Below are positions 46,861-59,438 of a stretch of 64,000 nucleotides of DNA, piece after piece. The DNA lies in assembly GCF_958295425.1 (NCBI RefSeq), contig NC_081141.1, positions 17,008,680 through 17,072,679 on the forward strand, in the 5' to 3' direction. How positions within the stretch are numbered: position 1 is the first letter of the stretch; each line of letters opens with the position of its first letter. Below the pieces are notes generated by a model. That model had not been told where the DNA came from and ran no database searches. It saw nothing but the letters and a program-made list of their open reading frames with translations. Source of the stretch: Solea solea (taxonomy: Eukaryota > Chordata > Actinopteri > Pleuronectiformes > Soleidae). The position numbers were made by a program, and so were the translations under genes.

Positions 46861-49521
46861 TAGTAAAAATAGATCAAGGAGTTCGTCAAGAGTCCTTATC
46901 CTGTGAAACTCATTTATCAGTGCAACACTTTCATCAACAAACTTTTCTCTACCGATCAACAGTGGCGAACACAGAAAAGGGGCTACACACACGCACGCAC
47001 ACACACACACAATGAGGACACACAGGGACGTGTGGTACAGCCATGTAATGATCACACCTGCCTGGAGCTTCAGGTTTTAATTACAGGCTTCCACAGGCAG
47101 ACAAGAACTGCCACTTTCACTTCACAAAGACAAAAAGACATGGACATGTGAGCGCACGCGCACACACACACACACACAGAGTCGGAATGACGGGTATACT
47201 GTCAAACTGTGGGAGGAAGACAAGTTTTCTTAGAGAAAGAGCTTTTGTGATGCAAAAAGTTTTAATGGTCATGGTAATGTCTTCATGTTTTACTTATGTG
47301 TGAGTGAACCATGGACAACACGGAGGCTGCTACTGTTGAAACTGAAGAGAGGGGACATTGCTGTGAATGTAACGGAAAGAGACAACTGCAGTTGTTCAGC
47401 ATGAGAGGTCAAAAAACCTCAATCACTGTCAGGGGCACACAATGGATTTATTGTCACTTTGTATGGTTATCACCAATATTTGGCTAAAAGTCAATGGCAT
47501 TGATTCAGTGGAATTGTTACGTGACTGAAATGCTGCCGTGAATGTGATTGTCACGTTCCTCTGAAGGTGGAAAACATTTGTTGTTGACCAGCGAAATGTC
47601 AATCAGCAATTATGTTCATCAGCATCAATACAATAAATGTGAGGATGTCGCGCTTTTACTTGTCAAGCAAAAGAGTAACTTTTGGAGAAAGTGGATACGC
47701 CGCTGTGTCCAAAAGACCTATTTATCTTAGTGAAATAAATAATTCTTGAAACCACCGAAATCATGAAGACTGCAGGGCTCATTTACGTCATGATTTTTCC
47801 TCTTTCTTGGTTCACATTCTGTTCTTATTTGATGGAAATTGCTTCTGTAGTTTTGGAGAAAGTCTGAAGACAGTCAGGCAGAGGACAATGAAAACAAAAC
47901 ATTTGAAAAAGTTATTTTTGTGTTTGCTGTTTTTAGCAAATTTGATGTTTCATGTTAATAATTATAGCAACATGGTTCTACCAGTTGAAAATATAATCCA
48001 AACATCATTCTGGGAACTGGAAAAATGAACAAATATGGATACAATGAAGAATAGAAGTTACAGACGGGAACTAATCCTACTGCTCTTCAACGTCACCCAC
48101 TCCACGGGATAATGAACACAAAGCCTCACCTATAGTCTTCTTTATCATTCTCAATGAGGACTACACAGGTGGAGGTGTACTGTAGAGAAAGTGCAGGAGA
48201 ACAAAGATGAATGACAGTCTCTTTGATTAATAGTGCAGGGGAGGAAGAAAAGTGCAGGAAGCGAATATGGGTGTAGAATTCCTAATCATCTCTTTTTACT
48301 CAATGAAGCACAGCAGTGACGAGCTGCCAGAGGCGCATTTATTTTTCAGCACTTAAGACAAATGGATTGATGCTGACCAGGGTCGTCGTTTTGTTTGTCC
48401 TTTGGCGAGTAGAGGCATTTTTGTAGGAAAACTTTTAGTTGAAAGTTTGTGCAAAAACTGTAGCAGACTTATTGAAGTTACAAAGCATCACAGCTGATAC
48501 ATTAAAAAAAAACCCTCAACTTCAATGTTGACACTGGAATAAAGGTTTTTTAACACAGTCTTTTTAGTCTTGCTACACACAAGAGTGCAAGTTAATGCAT
48601 TTTTCTTAGTGCAACTGTGTACAACCGGAGTCTGAATTAATAAAGACAGTCCTATCCTTTTCTTCTACTCGACAATATATACTCACCATAATATTTCTGC
48701 TCCAACTACTGATGGATCAGATCCTCAGTGCTGCAGTATCCAGGGCACGTCTGTCTTCATGTCAGTTATCAAACCTGAGGTTTGTGTCAGTGCCATGGTG
48801 ATTGGAACTGCTTGAATAAAACAAAACACACTTGGACATCAAAAACAATACACTTTCAGTTACACACCTCAGCATCAAACAAAATAAGAAATTTTTTTTC
48901 ACAAATATGCCTGATTTATGCATTTTATTGAAGGCTTTGGAAAAAGCAACAAGGTTTTTTTTTTTCTTTTACCCCATCAAAAGATAACCAGAACATATAA
49001 ATCAAAATCTTCACTATTATGCGTTGTGTCAAAACTTAAAAATTGACATAATTAATGAATTATTAAGTAAAGACATCTACTTCTAAACTAGTCAGGAAAA
49101 TAAGATAGAAAGAGAGCTCTTTTTGAGTATTAATAACAGGTAAGGCTGAAAGCATAAGGCTGTAGATCTGACCGCTACTCATCACAGTGTCAAAATTGCT
49201 CGTATAAGGATTATCTCCGTTCCAGGGAGGACGCCTGACCTAATGAACCACATTAATCCATACGTTTCAGAAGAACTGATTATGGAGGCAGGGTAAGTTC
49301 AGGTTTCTCCTTACGAGTTTCAAATTACAACAAATTATAATATATTTCGACATTCTACATGAAATTATTCTCTTTTTTTTTTTTTAATGAAGCACCAATG
49401 TGCGGATGTGCATTACCATTACTCCTTTATCATGATACAAGTTTGAAAAGCTTCCACACAATCAGTTGTTCTGCGAAAACAGGTGAAGAAAATGTGCTTT
49501 CCTGCCAAATCAATAATACAC
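46861..49521. other. Intergenic sequence downstream of ipo11, with (CA)n tracts
   Basis: CA runs at 46985-47010 and 47159-47178. No gene recognised on either strand. Confidence 0.4.
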
Positions 49522-49527
49522 TTTATT
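49522..49527 (-). promoter_or_regulatory. ipo11: Candidate ipo11 polyadenylation signal (AATAAA)
   Basis: 'tttatt' on + is AATAAA on the minus strand, about 1.2 kb past the ipo11 stop. It is the first canonical signal I find downstream. A variant TATAAA at 50519-50524 would give a 200-base UTR instead. Confidence 0.35.
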
Positions 49528-50721
49528 TCTACCACTACATCACCAAAAAACGAAAATCGGTCAAAGCAGAGGAAAAAAAAACAGGGCAGCAGGACAGATG
49601 CACTCATCTTTCTAACCGTGATGTATATATTGACTCTGAAGAAAGTCACAGTGGCTCATTTTGTGAATGTTCAACTTAAATCTGAAAACCTCAAATGAAA
49701 CTGTGACAAAACCAAGATGCTGTCTTAATGCAACTACAGCCTCACTGGCACAATCCTGCTGCACTGCCCCAAGGCCTTGTGATGTGCGAACATGTACCAT
49801 TAGTGAGATTGAAAAAAAACATATGAAATAGGTCTTTTGGTTATAAAGTGCTCTGACACACCATCAATTAGCAGCTGTATGTATATATACACATATAAAT
49901 GTGGTTTAGCATCGTGAACCATTTAAAAATCACTCATTTTACAGACACATTCCCTCTAACCCAACTCAAATAGAAAGAAAAAACAGAGTTCTCTCAGTAG
50001 TTACTTCAACTTCATCTCTGGTTATGACAAAAGTTATTTAAAACAAAGGAGAAATCAACATAACATAAAAACAAACTAAAAAGTAACATTTTGTCATGCG
50101 GAATATCATCCATATTTTACATACATACAAAATTACATTTCTTTTATGTTTTTTTCTTTTAGAATCAAGTCTGTAAACACTGCTTTAGGTCCTTCAGGTA
50201 TATTTTGTCCACATTGCTGCTACAATCTGTATGTTTTTCCATAGAAAATAGTCCGAGGCTCGTTCTCTGGCATCTGCAAATGATTTTTTTTTTTTGTTGC
50301 TATTTTCTTCTCAACCTCCCCCCTAATGGTTATACTATCCTTTCAATTTTCTACACATTTCACATAGAAAACATAGAAAGAGAAGAAACTACAGGAAATC
50401 AGTGGAAGCTCTAGTGTGGTGATATATGTGGGTGTGGGTACTTTGACATTTTTAAGCACTCACATAAACACCATATTGATTAAAAAAAAAAAAAGAAATT
50501 CACACAGAAAGAGACAAGGTTTTATAACTGAGGGAAGTCAACAAGGCTAGGTCTATAGATAAGGCATAGCATGAGTAGAGGTTGGGAAGGTTTGGATTCT
50601 GGCACGTAGGGCAAATTGTTGCCTTTCCAGTACATTTTAAAACCTGGGGAAGAGAGGGGAGGGGGATACTAGCGGTAGGCAAAAGTGTTTGTGTAAGGTC
50701 GTGGCAGACAGTAGATGTAAT
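49528..50721 (-). other. ipo11: Probable ipo11 3' UTR
   Basis: Sequence between the ipo11 stop codon and the first canonical polyadenylation signal. It contains oligo-A (on +) near 50481-50494 and no competing gene. The true end is unknown without transcript data. Confidence 0.4.
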
Positions 50722-50886
50722 TCAGAGGCCTTGGAGGAACTCCTGGAGCTGCCGGACAAGCTCCGTGTCCACAGTCTCCATCAGGACCCCGAAGCCCTGG
50801 TCCCCCATCAGGGTCTGCTGTGTCTTCAGCTTCTCGTAGACAAATTGCTGGAGAGAAACACTGTGCACTGGGTCCTCCAGGGCCAA
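50722..50886 (-). CDS. ipo11: Importin-11, last coding exon (54 residues plus stop)
   Basis: Importin-11 is a karyopherin-beta nuclear import receptor made of HEAT repeats. It carries cargoes such as charged ubiquitin-conjugating enzymes (UBE2E family) through nuclear pores and releases them on binding Ran-GTP. The exon encodes the extreme C-terminus. Its start is fixed by a minus-strand acceptor at 50887-50910 (pyrimidine-rich 'tttctttgtccccactacag', phase 0). The peptide opens LALEDPVHSVSLQQFVYEKL, contains GDQGFGVLMETVDTE and ends QLQEFLQGL before a stop, a close match to the vertebrate importin-11 C-terminus as I remember it (human ends in QEFLQGF). No frameshift or stop inside. The rest of the protein, about 920 residues by the family's usual length, would lie beyond the right edge. 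Identification rests on recall, not a search. Confidence 0.85.
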   Translation of the reverse strand: MALEDPVHSVSLQQFVYEKLKTQQTLMGDQGFGVLMETVDTELVRQLQEFLQGL

Positions 50887-52370
50887 CTGTAGTGGGGACA
50901 AAGAAAATGGAAAGTGGGAAGACTGGCAGTTTGTCGCCTGAGGAGGTGTCAGCAAGTTAACTTTGTGTGAGAAAGACCACGGGCTACACAGGTATTACAT
51001 TTACTGACAGGAAAAAGTATCCCATTCTCACTGGTCACAGAAATAGAAATGGTCCTGGTACAAATGACTCCGCAACGAATGTCGGGTTTTGAACACATTG
51101 GTATGGGTAAGACCCAGGTGAACACGCTTATTTCTTCTTGACACAATGCAGTGATGCTAATTCATTTTCCAACGGTTCATTGGGTTCAAATATTTGTGGC
51201 AATATTTTACTTTTTGACAACTTCGGAGGACAGCACTAAAACATTTTTATTTCATTAATCAAATTGAATGATTGATTGAACTGTCACATTGCCACTGAGC
51301 TCCGTTGTTTTCTTCCTTTGACTCGTTTTGCTTGCTGTGCGTTCATGTCCCAATTCATGTACGGGTGAAGCAGGAGTGAAAAGACCACTACTGACACTGA
51401 TAATGGTGTTTTTTAGTGGCTTCACCTAGGTTCAAAAATCCCAGGTGTTGAAATGTAACTTTAGTAGTGCATACTGGACTCCAACTACAATAAATTGTGT
51501 TTTTGTCAACTGATACTTTCATAGAATGTCTTATAAAACATCAATAAATAAAATTGCATCAAATCTCATGCAGATATGTCTCCTCCCTTGAGGTCCCAGA
51601 CTGGTTCATGGATCGACAGCAGTGTGTTCTGTGGCTTCAGTCGTGATGATGTGTAAATACTTCATACAAACATACTTTAAAAAAAACAACAACTATAACT
51701 TAATTAGCACATTCTGTGCTGTGCTACATTTGAATTGCCCAAACACTAATGACTTATGCGTTGGTTAGTGATTGATTTAATTTACAGCATATAAATGTAT
51801 GTGTAGTGTGTGCTCTGTACACCAGCAGGTCGTTTCTCTCATTAAGATTTTCTTTGATTCCCCCCGGGATAAATTATCGTTATGCCTGAGCCCTCTCATT
51901 GAACCTTTTCTGCACAGGTCAGCTTAGCAAACGAGACAGGAACAAGCTCCTTCAGCAAATGAATATTCTTAATCACCTGCATTAACACACAAAAACTTGA
52001 CATTCAAGCATTCAGTGTGTGCATCCTACTTGAACAGCCCTAGAAGATCTTCACAAACCACCAGCTAAAAAGAATCCTTGTCATTAAGTGCAATTAAACT
52101 AGTAAAGAGCATCTGTCAGCGAGTGGTTTAACGGAACACCCGTCAGCTCACCTTCATAATTACCTTTAGCACACAGACCTGCCGGAGGTGCGTGTGTGTG
52201 CGTGTAATACCTTGTCCTTAATTGCCTTTGCGAGCACTACATATCAAGGCCTTTGTTTATAGGCAATTAAAAGTGCGCAAGTACAGTGTCTCAGCAACAA
52301 TGATCCAAATTAAAGCACACAGTGCACATCATAATGCACATATTACGAGCACAGACATAGTGTATATTAA

Positions 52371-52470
52371 TAGGGCTGGGCGATATGGACCAAAAAAAAA
52401 CTCACATTTTAGCAGGTGCACAACTATCAGTATAGACATCGTTATGCCAAATGAGATTTTTTTTAAACAA
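52371..52470. mobile_element. hAT-like MITE fragment ('agggctgggcgatatgg' end)
   Basis: 'tagggctgggcgatatggac' followed by 'caaaaaaaaactcacatttt' is the usual left end of a widespread fish hAT-like element. The matching right end is not found, so it is truncated. Confidence 0.5.
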
Positions 52471-52516
52471 ATTTTTACTCTACCTGTTTCAATATATAAG
52501 CGTATGCGTGACTGCA

Positions 52517-52532
52517 TGTGTGTGTGTGTGTG
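52517..52532. repeat. (GT)8 microsatellite
   Basis: Short dinucleotide run. Confidence 0.9.
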
Positions 52533-53431
52533 CAACTGACTGAGGGGAGGGGGAGAGAGTGACATTGGAAAGAGAGCGAGAGGTGCATTTCCATTTTCTA
52601 TGAGGAAAAAAGAGCTCAACACACCTATGACAACTGTGCACAAATTGAAAGTGATGGCTATACAAAACAATGTGGAAAAAAAACACAATGGCACAAGGCC
52701 AGAAGATGTGAATATTACTAAGCAGGAAAAAAAACACACAAGGAGTTAGGACAATGCAAAAAAAAAAGCAAACAGGAATTCAAGAGGAGAAGGATCATTA
52801 TTTTGCAAGAGGTTAATGGAAACTAGAATGACGACGCTGTGAGTGACCCAAAGCAGATGATATGTGAGCAGTCACCTCACTGTTCAGGACATAGTGGAAG
52901 AAGAAAGAGAGGAGTGTGAAAGGCACAGAGAGAAGAAGTTAGACTGATGAAATGATGGGGCCTGTGAAAACCCTCATATCTAATGCAATCCCCAGACTAC
53001 TGCTGCCCTTTAACAAGCAATCAGATAAAAAATCCCACATTATTACTGTGAAAAACATCAGTGCTGTTTCAAATTCAGCCTGCCAGGGTTTTGAAACATC
53101 TGCTACTATGACACAGACATTCATTTCACACAAAGACAGAAAAAAAACACTTGATGGATGCATCTGTCATCATCTGGCTATAAAAAACATTACTTGGTCT
53201 TTGCCAACAGAAGTGACATTTGTGTGTTTTTGCATGTAACGCATGGGAGTGTGATCATTACATCACAATTGGTCACTCTGAGGCCCAGTGCACACTGGAT
53301 GAAAGTGCAGTGTGTGATGTGCACATCTTACACAACTGTCGTTCACACAGGAAATGTGTTGGTTGTTTTTTTTTAACATAGGGCTTGCCTTTGAAAATCA
53401 TAAAACCCACTTATAACACTAATAAACACAA

Positions 53432-53755
53432 CAGTAATGTTTTGCAGAGATTGATCTGTGTTGTTCAGGATTATAGTTTAAGTTTTGTGAATGGACTTTG
53501 TCATGCGGAAATCAATGAATCAATAGCCTAATTGAATGACACTGTGACCTTTACAAGTTGCTGCTGTCACACCATGGATACCATGGTTACCACAGTCATT
53601 TCTCCAGGTCTACTTCCACAGTTTGGGCAGGTATTTACCCGCATTTGGGGCATGTGGGTGACTTTATATTTATTATTTGTATATTTTATTTCTATTCATT
53701 ATTGATCAAACAGACAAGCAGACAGACAGAGAGGAAGGGAGAGAGATAAAAACAC
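53432..53755. repeat. Intronic duplicated block, copy 1
   Basis: Shares with 56205-56560, in order: 'cagagattgatctgt', 'gttcaggatta', 'gaatcaatagcctaattgaa', 'gacactgtgacct', 'catggttaccacagtcattt', 'ttgggcaggt', 'atttctattcattatt' and 'caaacagacaagcagacag'. Same orientation, about 2.8 kb apart. Confidence 0.75.
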
Positions 53756-55009
53756 TTATAACTCTTATAATGACTTTTTGGTATGAAGCGGCGCATCTTG
53801 TACATATTTACGACAAATATAAATGCTGAAACGCTGAAGAAAGATTATTTTTATCATTTCTTCTTGGTTTGAGAGTTTGAAGTAGGCAAGTTCTATTCCC
53901 AAGAGGTCACTTTGTGCAAACATGTGCAAAACATTCCATGCCAGACGCACACACGCACGGTGAACCCAGCCAGAGCTGTCCACTTGATCACATGACATCG
54001 GATCACCTGAGACCAGTCGTGTTAAGCTGTCCAAGATGAAAGATGACCACCATAAAGAAATTGTGGCCATTTCCCTGGTAGTGACTTCTAAATGGTAGTG
54101 GCCCTATGTCGTACTGTGAGTGAAGTTTAAAGATGGCAGTTGTCAAGGTCTTGAGACCCTGCGAAAATTCTCTGAGTGTTTGAAATATAGGATGACCTTC
54201 TTCCAGTGTGTGAGTCTATGATTTATATCATAACCTATAATACAATGGGTGTCCTCACTGTATAGTCTACATACTGTATGTTATACTTGATGTTGTACCC
54301 AAGTGTATTAGATCCATGTTGGACAGTGTGTTTTGTAATGATATTTAGATTGCTGAAATTGGCCTGTGGGAGGCATAGGTCACACAGGCAAATGCATAGT
54401 GAAGTCAAAGATGCAAGAGTTTTATCCACCTTCCTGTCATTTTCACATCCATTCCACCTACACATATACAGTGTTCAAGTTTGTGTCCGTGTGACGGGAG
54501 CAAGAGAAAGAGGGCACACACTCACTCAGTTATAAGCTGTGGGGTGTATGATGTACTAAAGTGTAAACCAAGACATGTATTGTCTAATCAGATGCTGACA
54601 GTGTTGGTTGAGTGGATTACACTGCAGGTAAATGTTAACTTCATCATTGTATTGACACATCTTACCTTTGCCGTTGCTGGCATATTTTATAACATAAAAA
54701 ATGATCAAATATAATGATCGGGGCTGTGAGGGAGAGAGAGAGTGTTGCCTCTTGCTATGCAAGAGGTCATCAAAAATTAGGGAGCTGTGGCAAGTATTGT
54801 ATTGTTTCAAACCAGTTTGACGTGCACATACTGTATGTACTGTAAAGAAGTTTGTGTACATGCTCTAGAAAGACATGACCAACTCAGTCACCACCCACTT
54901 TGCCTGCTGTGGAGAAAACGTGTGCCATCGCTGATGCAGCCAGATTTGCAGGTGCACACAAGAGCATGCCCCGGGAGTTACCGGAATAGATGTTTACATG
55001 TATGGGGAT

Positions 55010-55135
55010 TCGGTAAATTGGACACTGCAAATTGACCGTAGGTGTGAGTGTGAGAGTGGATGGTTGCTTGTCTCTATATGTGGCCACTGTGACCCTCATG
55101 TGGAGGATAAAGCGGTAGGAGATGGATGGATGGAA
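55010..55135 (+). repeat. tRNA-derived SINE-like repeat, tail half
   Basis: 'aaattggacactgcaaattg', 'taggtgtgagtgtgagag', 'catgtggaggataaagcggt' and the terminal (gatg)n tail at about 55122-55134 place it in sense orientation. Head missing. Confidence 0.75.
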
Positions 55136-56204
55136 CATTCCAGGTAATACTGGCATAACACAGCTATTTTATTAGGGTAATTCATTGCCGGAATAAGGGC
55201 TTATTTGGGTAATGCTTACATGGATAATGACATGACAATGACATGAGTCACAGGCGAGCATTATCGGTATACTTCATGTGCAGTCACGTCCCCTAGCTTC
55301 AGGATTGAACATCAGGGGAGTGATTTTGAATGACAGCCTTGACAGTGTCATTTGATTGGCCAGGAAGGCAGTGAGCTGCATGTCTAGAGGACAGAACCCA
55401 ATGAGAGAGCAGCTCCAGGTCACCTGACTATCTAAAGTTGAAGCACATGCACACACACTCTCATGTTACCGGCGCCCGTGCCTTAGAAATGTATATATTT
55501 ACACCGAAAGTAATTCATTAAATACAACCAACAATGCACAACCCGGTGCACACCATGCACTGTGAGTGTCATCTCAATGTCATCATTATTTTTGAATTAT
55601 TTGTGTTTAACAGAAAAAAAACATTGTTGATTATTGACAAGCCACCCCTGCTGACTACACTTCATAGCTGCTTTCAAGTGGTCAAATAAGACTCTAAGAA
55701 ACATGTTCACGACAGACAAGTGATCCTCAATGCATGCTCTGAATGGAATTACACAGTAGTCTATGAGACAATTCATCCAAGTGCAGTTTAATATTGCCTA
55801 CGGTATTTTTTTAATGGTTCTCAAAAGGGCAAATTTACTGTATGAAACAAAAAAGATAATTGAGTACCGGCGCTAAAATTTCACACAACCATTAATAGAA
55901 GTGTGCCACTAATGATTATCACTCATAACTCGCACAAACGAGCATTAAATTTAGCTGCCAATTAAGATACCAAAGACAAAAATGAATAATCTAATATGAT
56001 TACTACTAATAAGGGCTGTGCCATCATAATTACTCATGTAAACTGGCACAAAACTGGAAAACGCTGTGGTGCTGATTATTGTTTTAGAGTTGTCAAAGAG
56101 AATAATTATTTATGTGAATATTTGGGGTTTTCTTGCTTTTACAATTCTCCAAACACTCAATTATGTATGTATATTTGGTCTGTTACTCCAGACTATGCAG
56201 AAGT

Positions 56205-56560
56205 CAATAATGTCTTACAGAGATTGATCTGTATTGTTCAGGATTACAGGTTTGTAAATGGTCTACTTGACTTTTTCATGCGCAAATGAATGAATCAATA
56301 GCCTAATTGAAAGACACTGTGACCTATACAACTCGCTGCTGTCACACATGGATATCATGGTTACCACAGTCATTTAAACAGGTCTACATCATACACCACG
56401 GATACTGCGACACAGGTTGGGCAGGTCTTTACCTGCATGCAGGGCATGTGGATGACCTTATTTGTATTATTTGTTTAATTTTATACTTTATTTCTATTCA
56501 TTATTTGTCAAACAGACAAGCAGACAGGCAGACCAAGAGTGAGGGAGATAGAGAGAGTTG
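56205..56560. repeat. Intronic duplicated block, copy 2
   Basis: Partner of 53432-53755 in direct orientation, with small insertions near 56380-56405 (for example 'catcatacaccacggatact') and scattered substitutions. Confidence 0.75.
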
Positions 56561-58409
56561 TCAATGTTGAGTATTCTGTGGCACCTACAAATGCACTAGC
56601 TTTACATCATACTGTAGAAATCTTTGATAGGACCAGCGCTATGCGTCTCCCCATGTTGAACTTGTGAGTGAATGTGCACTGAGACAGAAAGAGAGTTGGG
56701 GTAGGGCTGCATAGAGCAGATCTGTGTAACCTACTACCAAAGTCTAATAATTTATTTGGCCTTAACCTATATTCCCTGAAGTTGAATATGTCCTTAATGT
56801 TTTTGAGAAATGCTTGCTCACTGACAGAAAGACAAAAAAGACCAAAACACTAGTTTCACTACTTCACTAGTTGAGGTAAATCTGTGTAGTATCATACTCA
56901 ATAATATTATCCAATATCATACACAACACCACCTTAAAAGCTGCTAAAGCCTAAATAGATTTGATCAATTAGATGTTTATTACTGTTTTCACTTCATTTT
57001 AGCATGCACTCACGCGTTCACTTGTCCTGGCTAATTTGCCCTCTGTTCTGGATAAAGGTTTGAAGAATGTTGTCAGTAATTATACTGATTCATTATTTCC
57101 ATGTGCCAATAAGAACAGGGGTGTAATTTATCTCATCCATTCAGGAGCAACAGGGGTGTCAGAGTGATGTAAATTAGTAATTAATCTACACACTGTGAGT
57201 CCGTTAAGGCTAAATGTCTTGAAACAACAGTGTGTTTACACTACAAGTGGAGCCTGTGGAGAAATGCAGCCAGTTACACTGTGTGTAGAGCAAAGATGAG
57301 CGAAAGGGGAAAAAAAAAAAAGAGGTGAAGATCTGAATGTGCATTAATAATATGCGAGTACAACCAATCTGATATTACTGTCAAGGTAAAACTCAGGAAT
57401 ACGTAATATAAGGCCAATGCAGGCTTAGGAAAGGTAAGAAAAAATATGAAAGAGAAATGGATTCCGGATGAGAGAGAAGCGTAGAGGGAGTGACCTGCTG
57501 TGACTAAGATACAGAAGCAATGGTGTTCATGCCTCAAAGAAAGTAGAAGATAAATGAGAGGCAGGATGAAAAGACAGAGAAGGATTACATGTAAAGAAAG
57601 TGCAAGGGGTTTGGCAGATTCCTAGTGTACGGAGGATGATGGAGGAGCTTGCAGAATAAACAGAATACAGAAGTAGGTGAGAGGAAAAATCTCTGATTAT
57701 GACCATGATGATTATGACCACCATGCTGTGTCCACAGAAGTAAATCTATCCTCTTATATATCTCTTGGAAAATGCCACAAGAAAAAATGTGGTAACCTCT
57801 TTTGGACCCTACCATTTTCCCATGGCCAGTGTTGTTATGCAATCAATCATTTGAGGGCAAGAGATTGTATGCGTTTAAGAAAATAGTGAGGACATGTGAA
57901 ACTGTACTATAAATGAGGGAGAATGTCTGGTTCAAATGTGTATGTGTTGGAACAGCTGCACTGACCTGCTGAGACTGGACCTGCTGAGTCTGACATTAAT
58001 CCTGTTACCTCAAGCTTCTCCTACTCCAACTCCTGCAGACACCAGTTATCTACTGTTGTCCCCACATGCTCTGCCCTGAATGTGCCCTACAAACGTGTCA
58101 TGTAGCTACATGGCGAAGTTAAACTCAGATTTGATTCATTATTAGAGCAAAATGGTTTATGGTCTGCAAATGTCAGTATTCTAAAAATGTGTAACCTTGC
58201 ACCTTTGAGGATGTGAAATTGGCCCTAGACTTTTGCACAGTACTGTGTAAACATTGAGCTAAATCTAAATTCATATACACAAACAGCAACTACATATATG
58301 GATTTTAAGCTACACAGACCACATATAAGAGACACAGAGAAACAGTAAGCAGTAAGTAACATAAGAACAACATTATAACATTTGTCAATGTCACCCTGAA
58401 TCTCCCGAG

Positions 58410-58442
58410 CGAGGGAGGGAGAGAGAGGGAGAGAGAGAGAGA
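58410..58442. repeat. (GA/GGGA)n microsatellite
   Basis: Purine-only run 'gagggagggagagagaggga...', followed by a C-rich then CT stretch. Confidence 0.85.
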
Positions 58443-58991
58443 AACCCCCCCTCTCTTTCCCATGGTCTCTTGACTTAGAGGGAGTATTAGAACATTAGAG
58501 CTTGATTGCAGCTATTTCCTCATTCAATGAGGCGGCACGATGTAATACCATAATTAGTATTATACTAGAGGGCGTAAATGTTAGAGCCCTGTAGCCATTT
58601 GTCACTAGGGTGCATATGACCAAATACATGGGCTGTAGTGCGGAAAGTTACCACTCAAGACATGATCAAGAAAAAGGCTGCTTCAGGTTGCAGTGCCAAT
58701 GTACCCATGTTTGTTTCTGAAAGGTATTCAAACCTGACTGAGTTTGAACATATACTGTCACTAAAATAACAAATAACCCTGCCACTGAGCAAGATTCAGC
58801 CAAAATGGACAAAATATCCATTAGTTTCACATATTAAAACAGCATGTAAAACAGGCTAGGCCAGAATATAATTTCAAAAAAGGCATCCAGGCATGGGGTC
58901 ATGGGGATATCCACTCTCTACTGTGCATCAGTGTACAGATTGTGTGCTGAAATAAATATTTAGTCCTCAGTGTTGTTTAAAACTGAATGCA

Positions 58992-59042
58992 TACACATAT
59001 ATACATATATATATATACATACATACATACATACATACACAT
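58992..59042. repeat. (TA)n and (CATA)n compound microsatellite
   Basis: Alternating ta units then six catа-type tetranucleotide units. Confidence 0.9.
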
Positions 59043-59340
59043 CATGTCGATGTCCTATAAATCATTCTGGTAGTTTAAAACAACTCTCTTTGACACAAAC
59101 CTTCACAATGCTGTGGTGGATTGAGGATTGGGGGAGGATGGCCTTTGCATATTCTACACCTGCAGTACGAATGAGCTGCAGAAGAACTTGAAACTCAACC
59201 CTAACCCTTGAACTCAGATTAAAGAACTGGATAAGGATTATCCTGTTTTTAGTTTAACTACTTATCAAGTTGAAGTCTTCAAATGTTTTCCCATCCGCTG
59301 TCATTAATGTCTGCAACTTTGTTGTTTGTTTTTTACTTGT

Positions 59341-59438
59341 GCAGCTGCTTTGGCCAGGTCTCCCTCTGAAATAACGATCTTTATTTCAATCGCATATCTT
59401 CCTGGTTAAACAAAAGTTAAATAAATAAATAAATAAAA
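59341..59438 (+). mobile_element. LINE 3' tail ending in (AAAT)n
   Basis: 'ttggccaggtctccctctga', 'cttcctggttaaacaaaagt' and (aaat)n at 59417-59438 form a well-known 3' terminus of fish non-LTR retrotransposons. 5' truncated. Confidence 0.65.

Noticed and set aside
53765..54070. 101-codon minus-strand frame in the ipo11 intron, considered as an upstream exon
   Set aside because: The translation does not match any part of importin-11 that I can recall, and flanking splice sites are not convincing.
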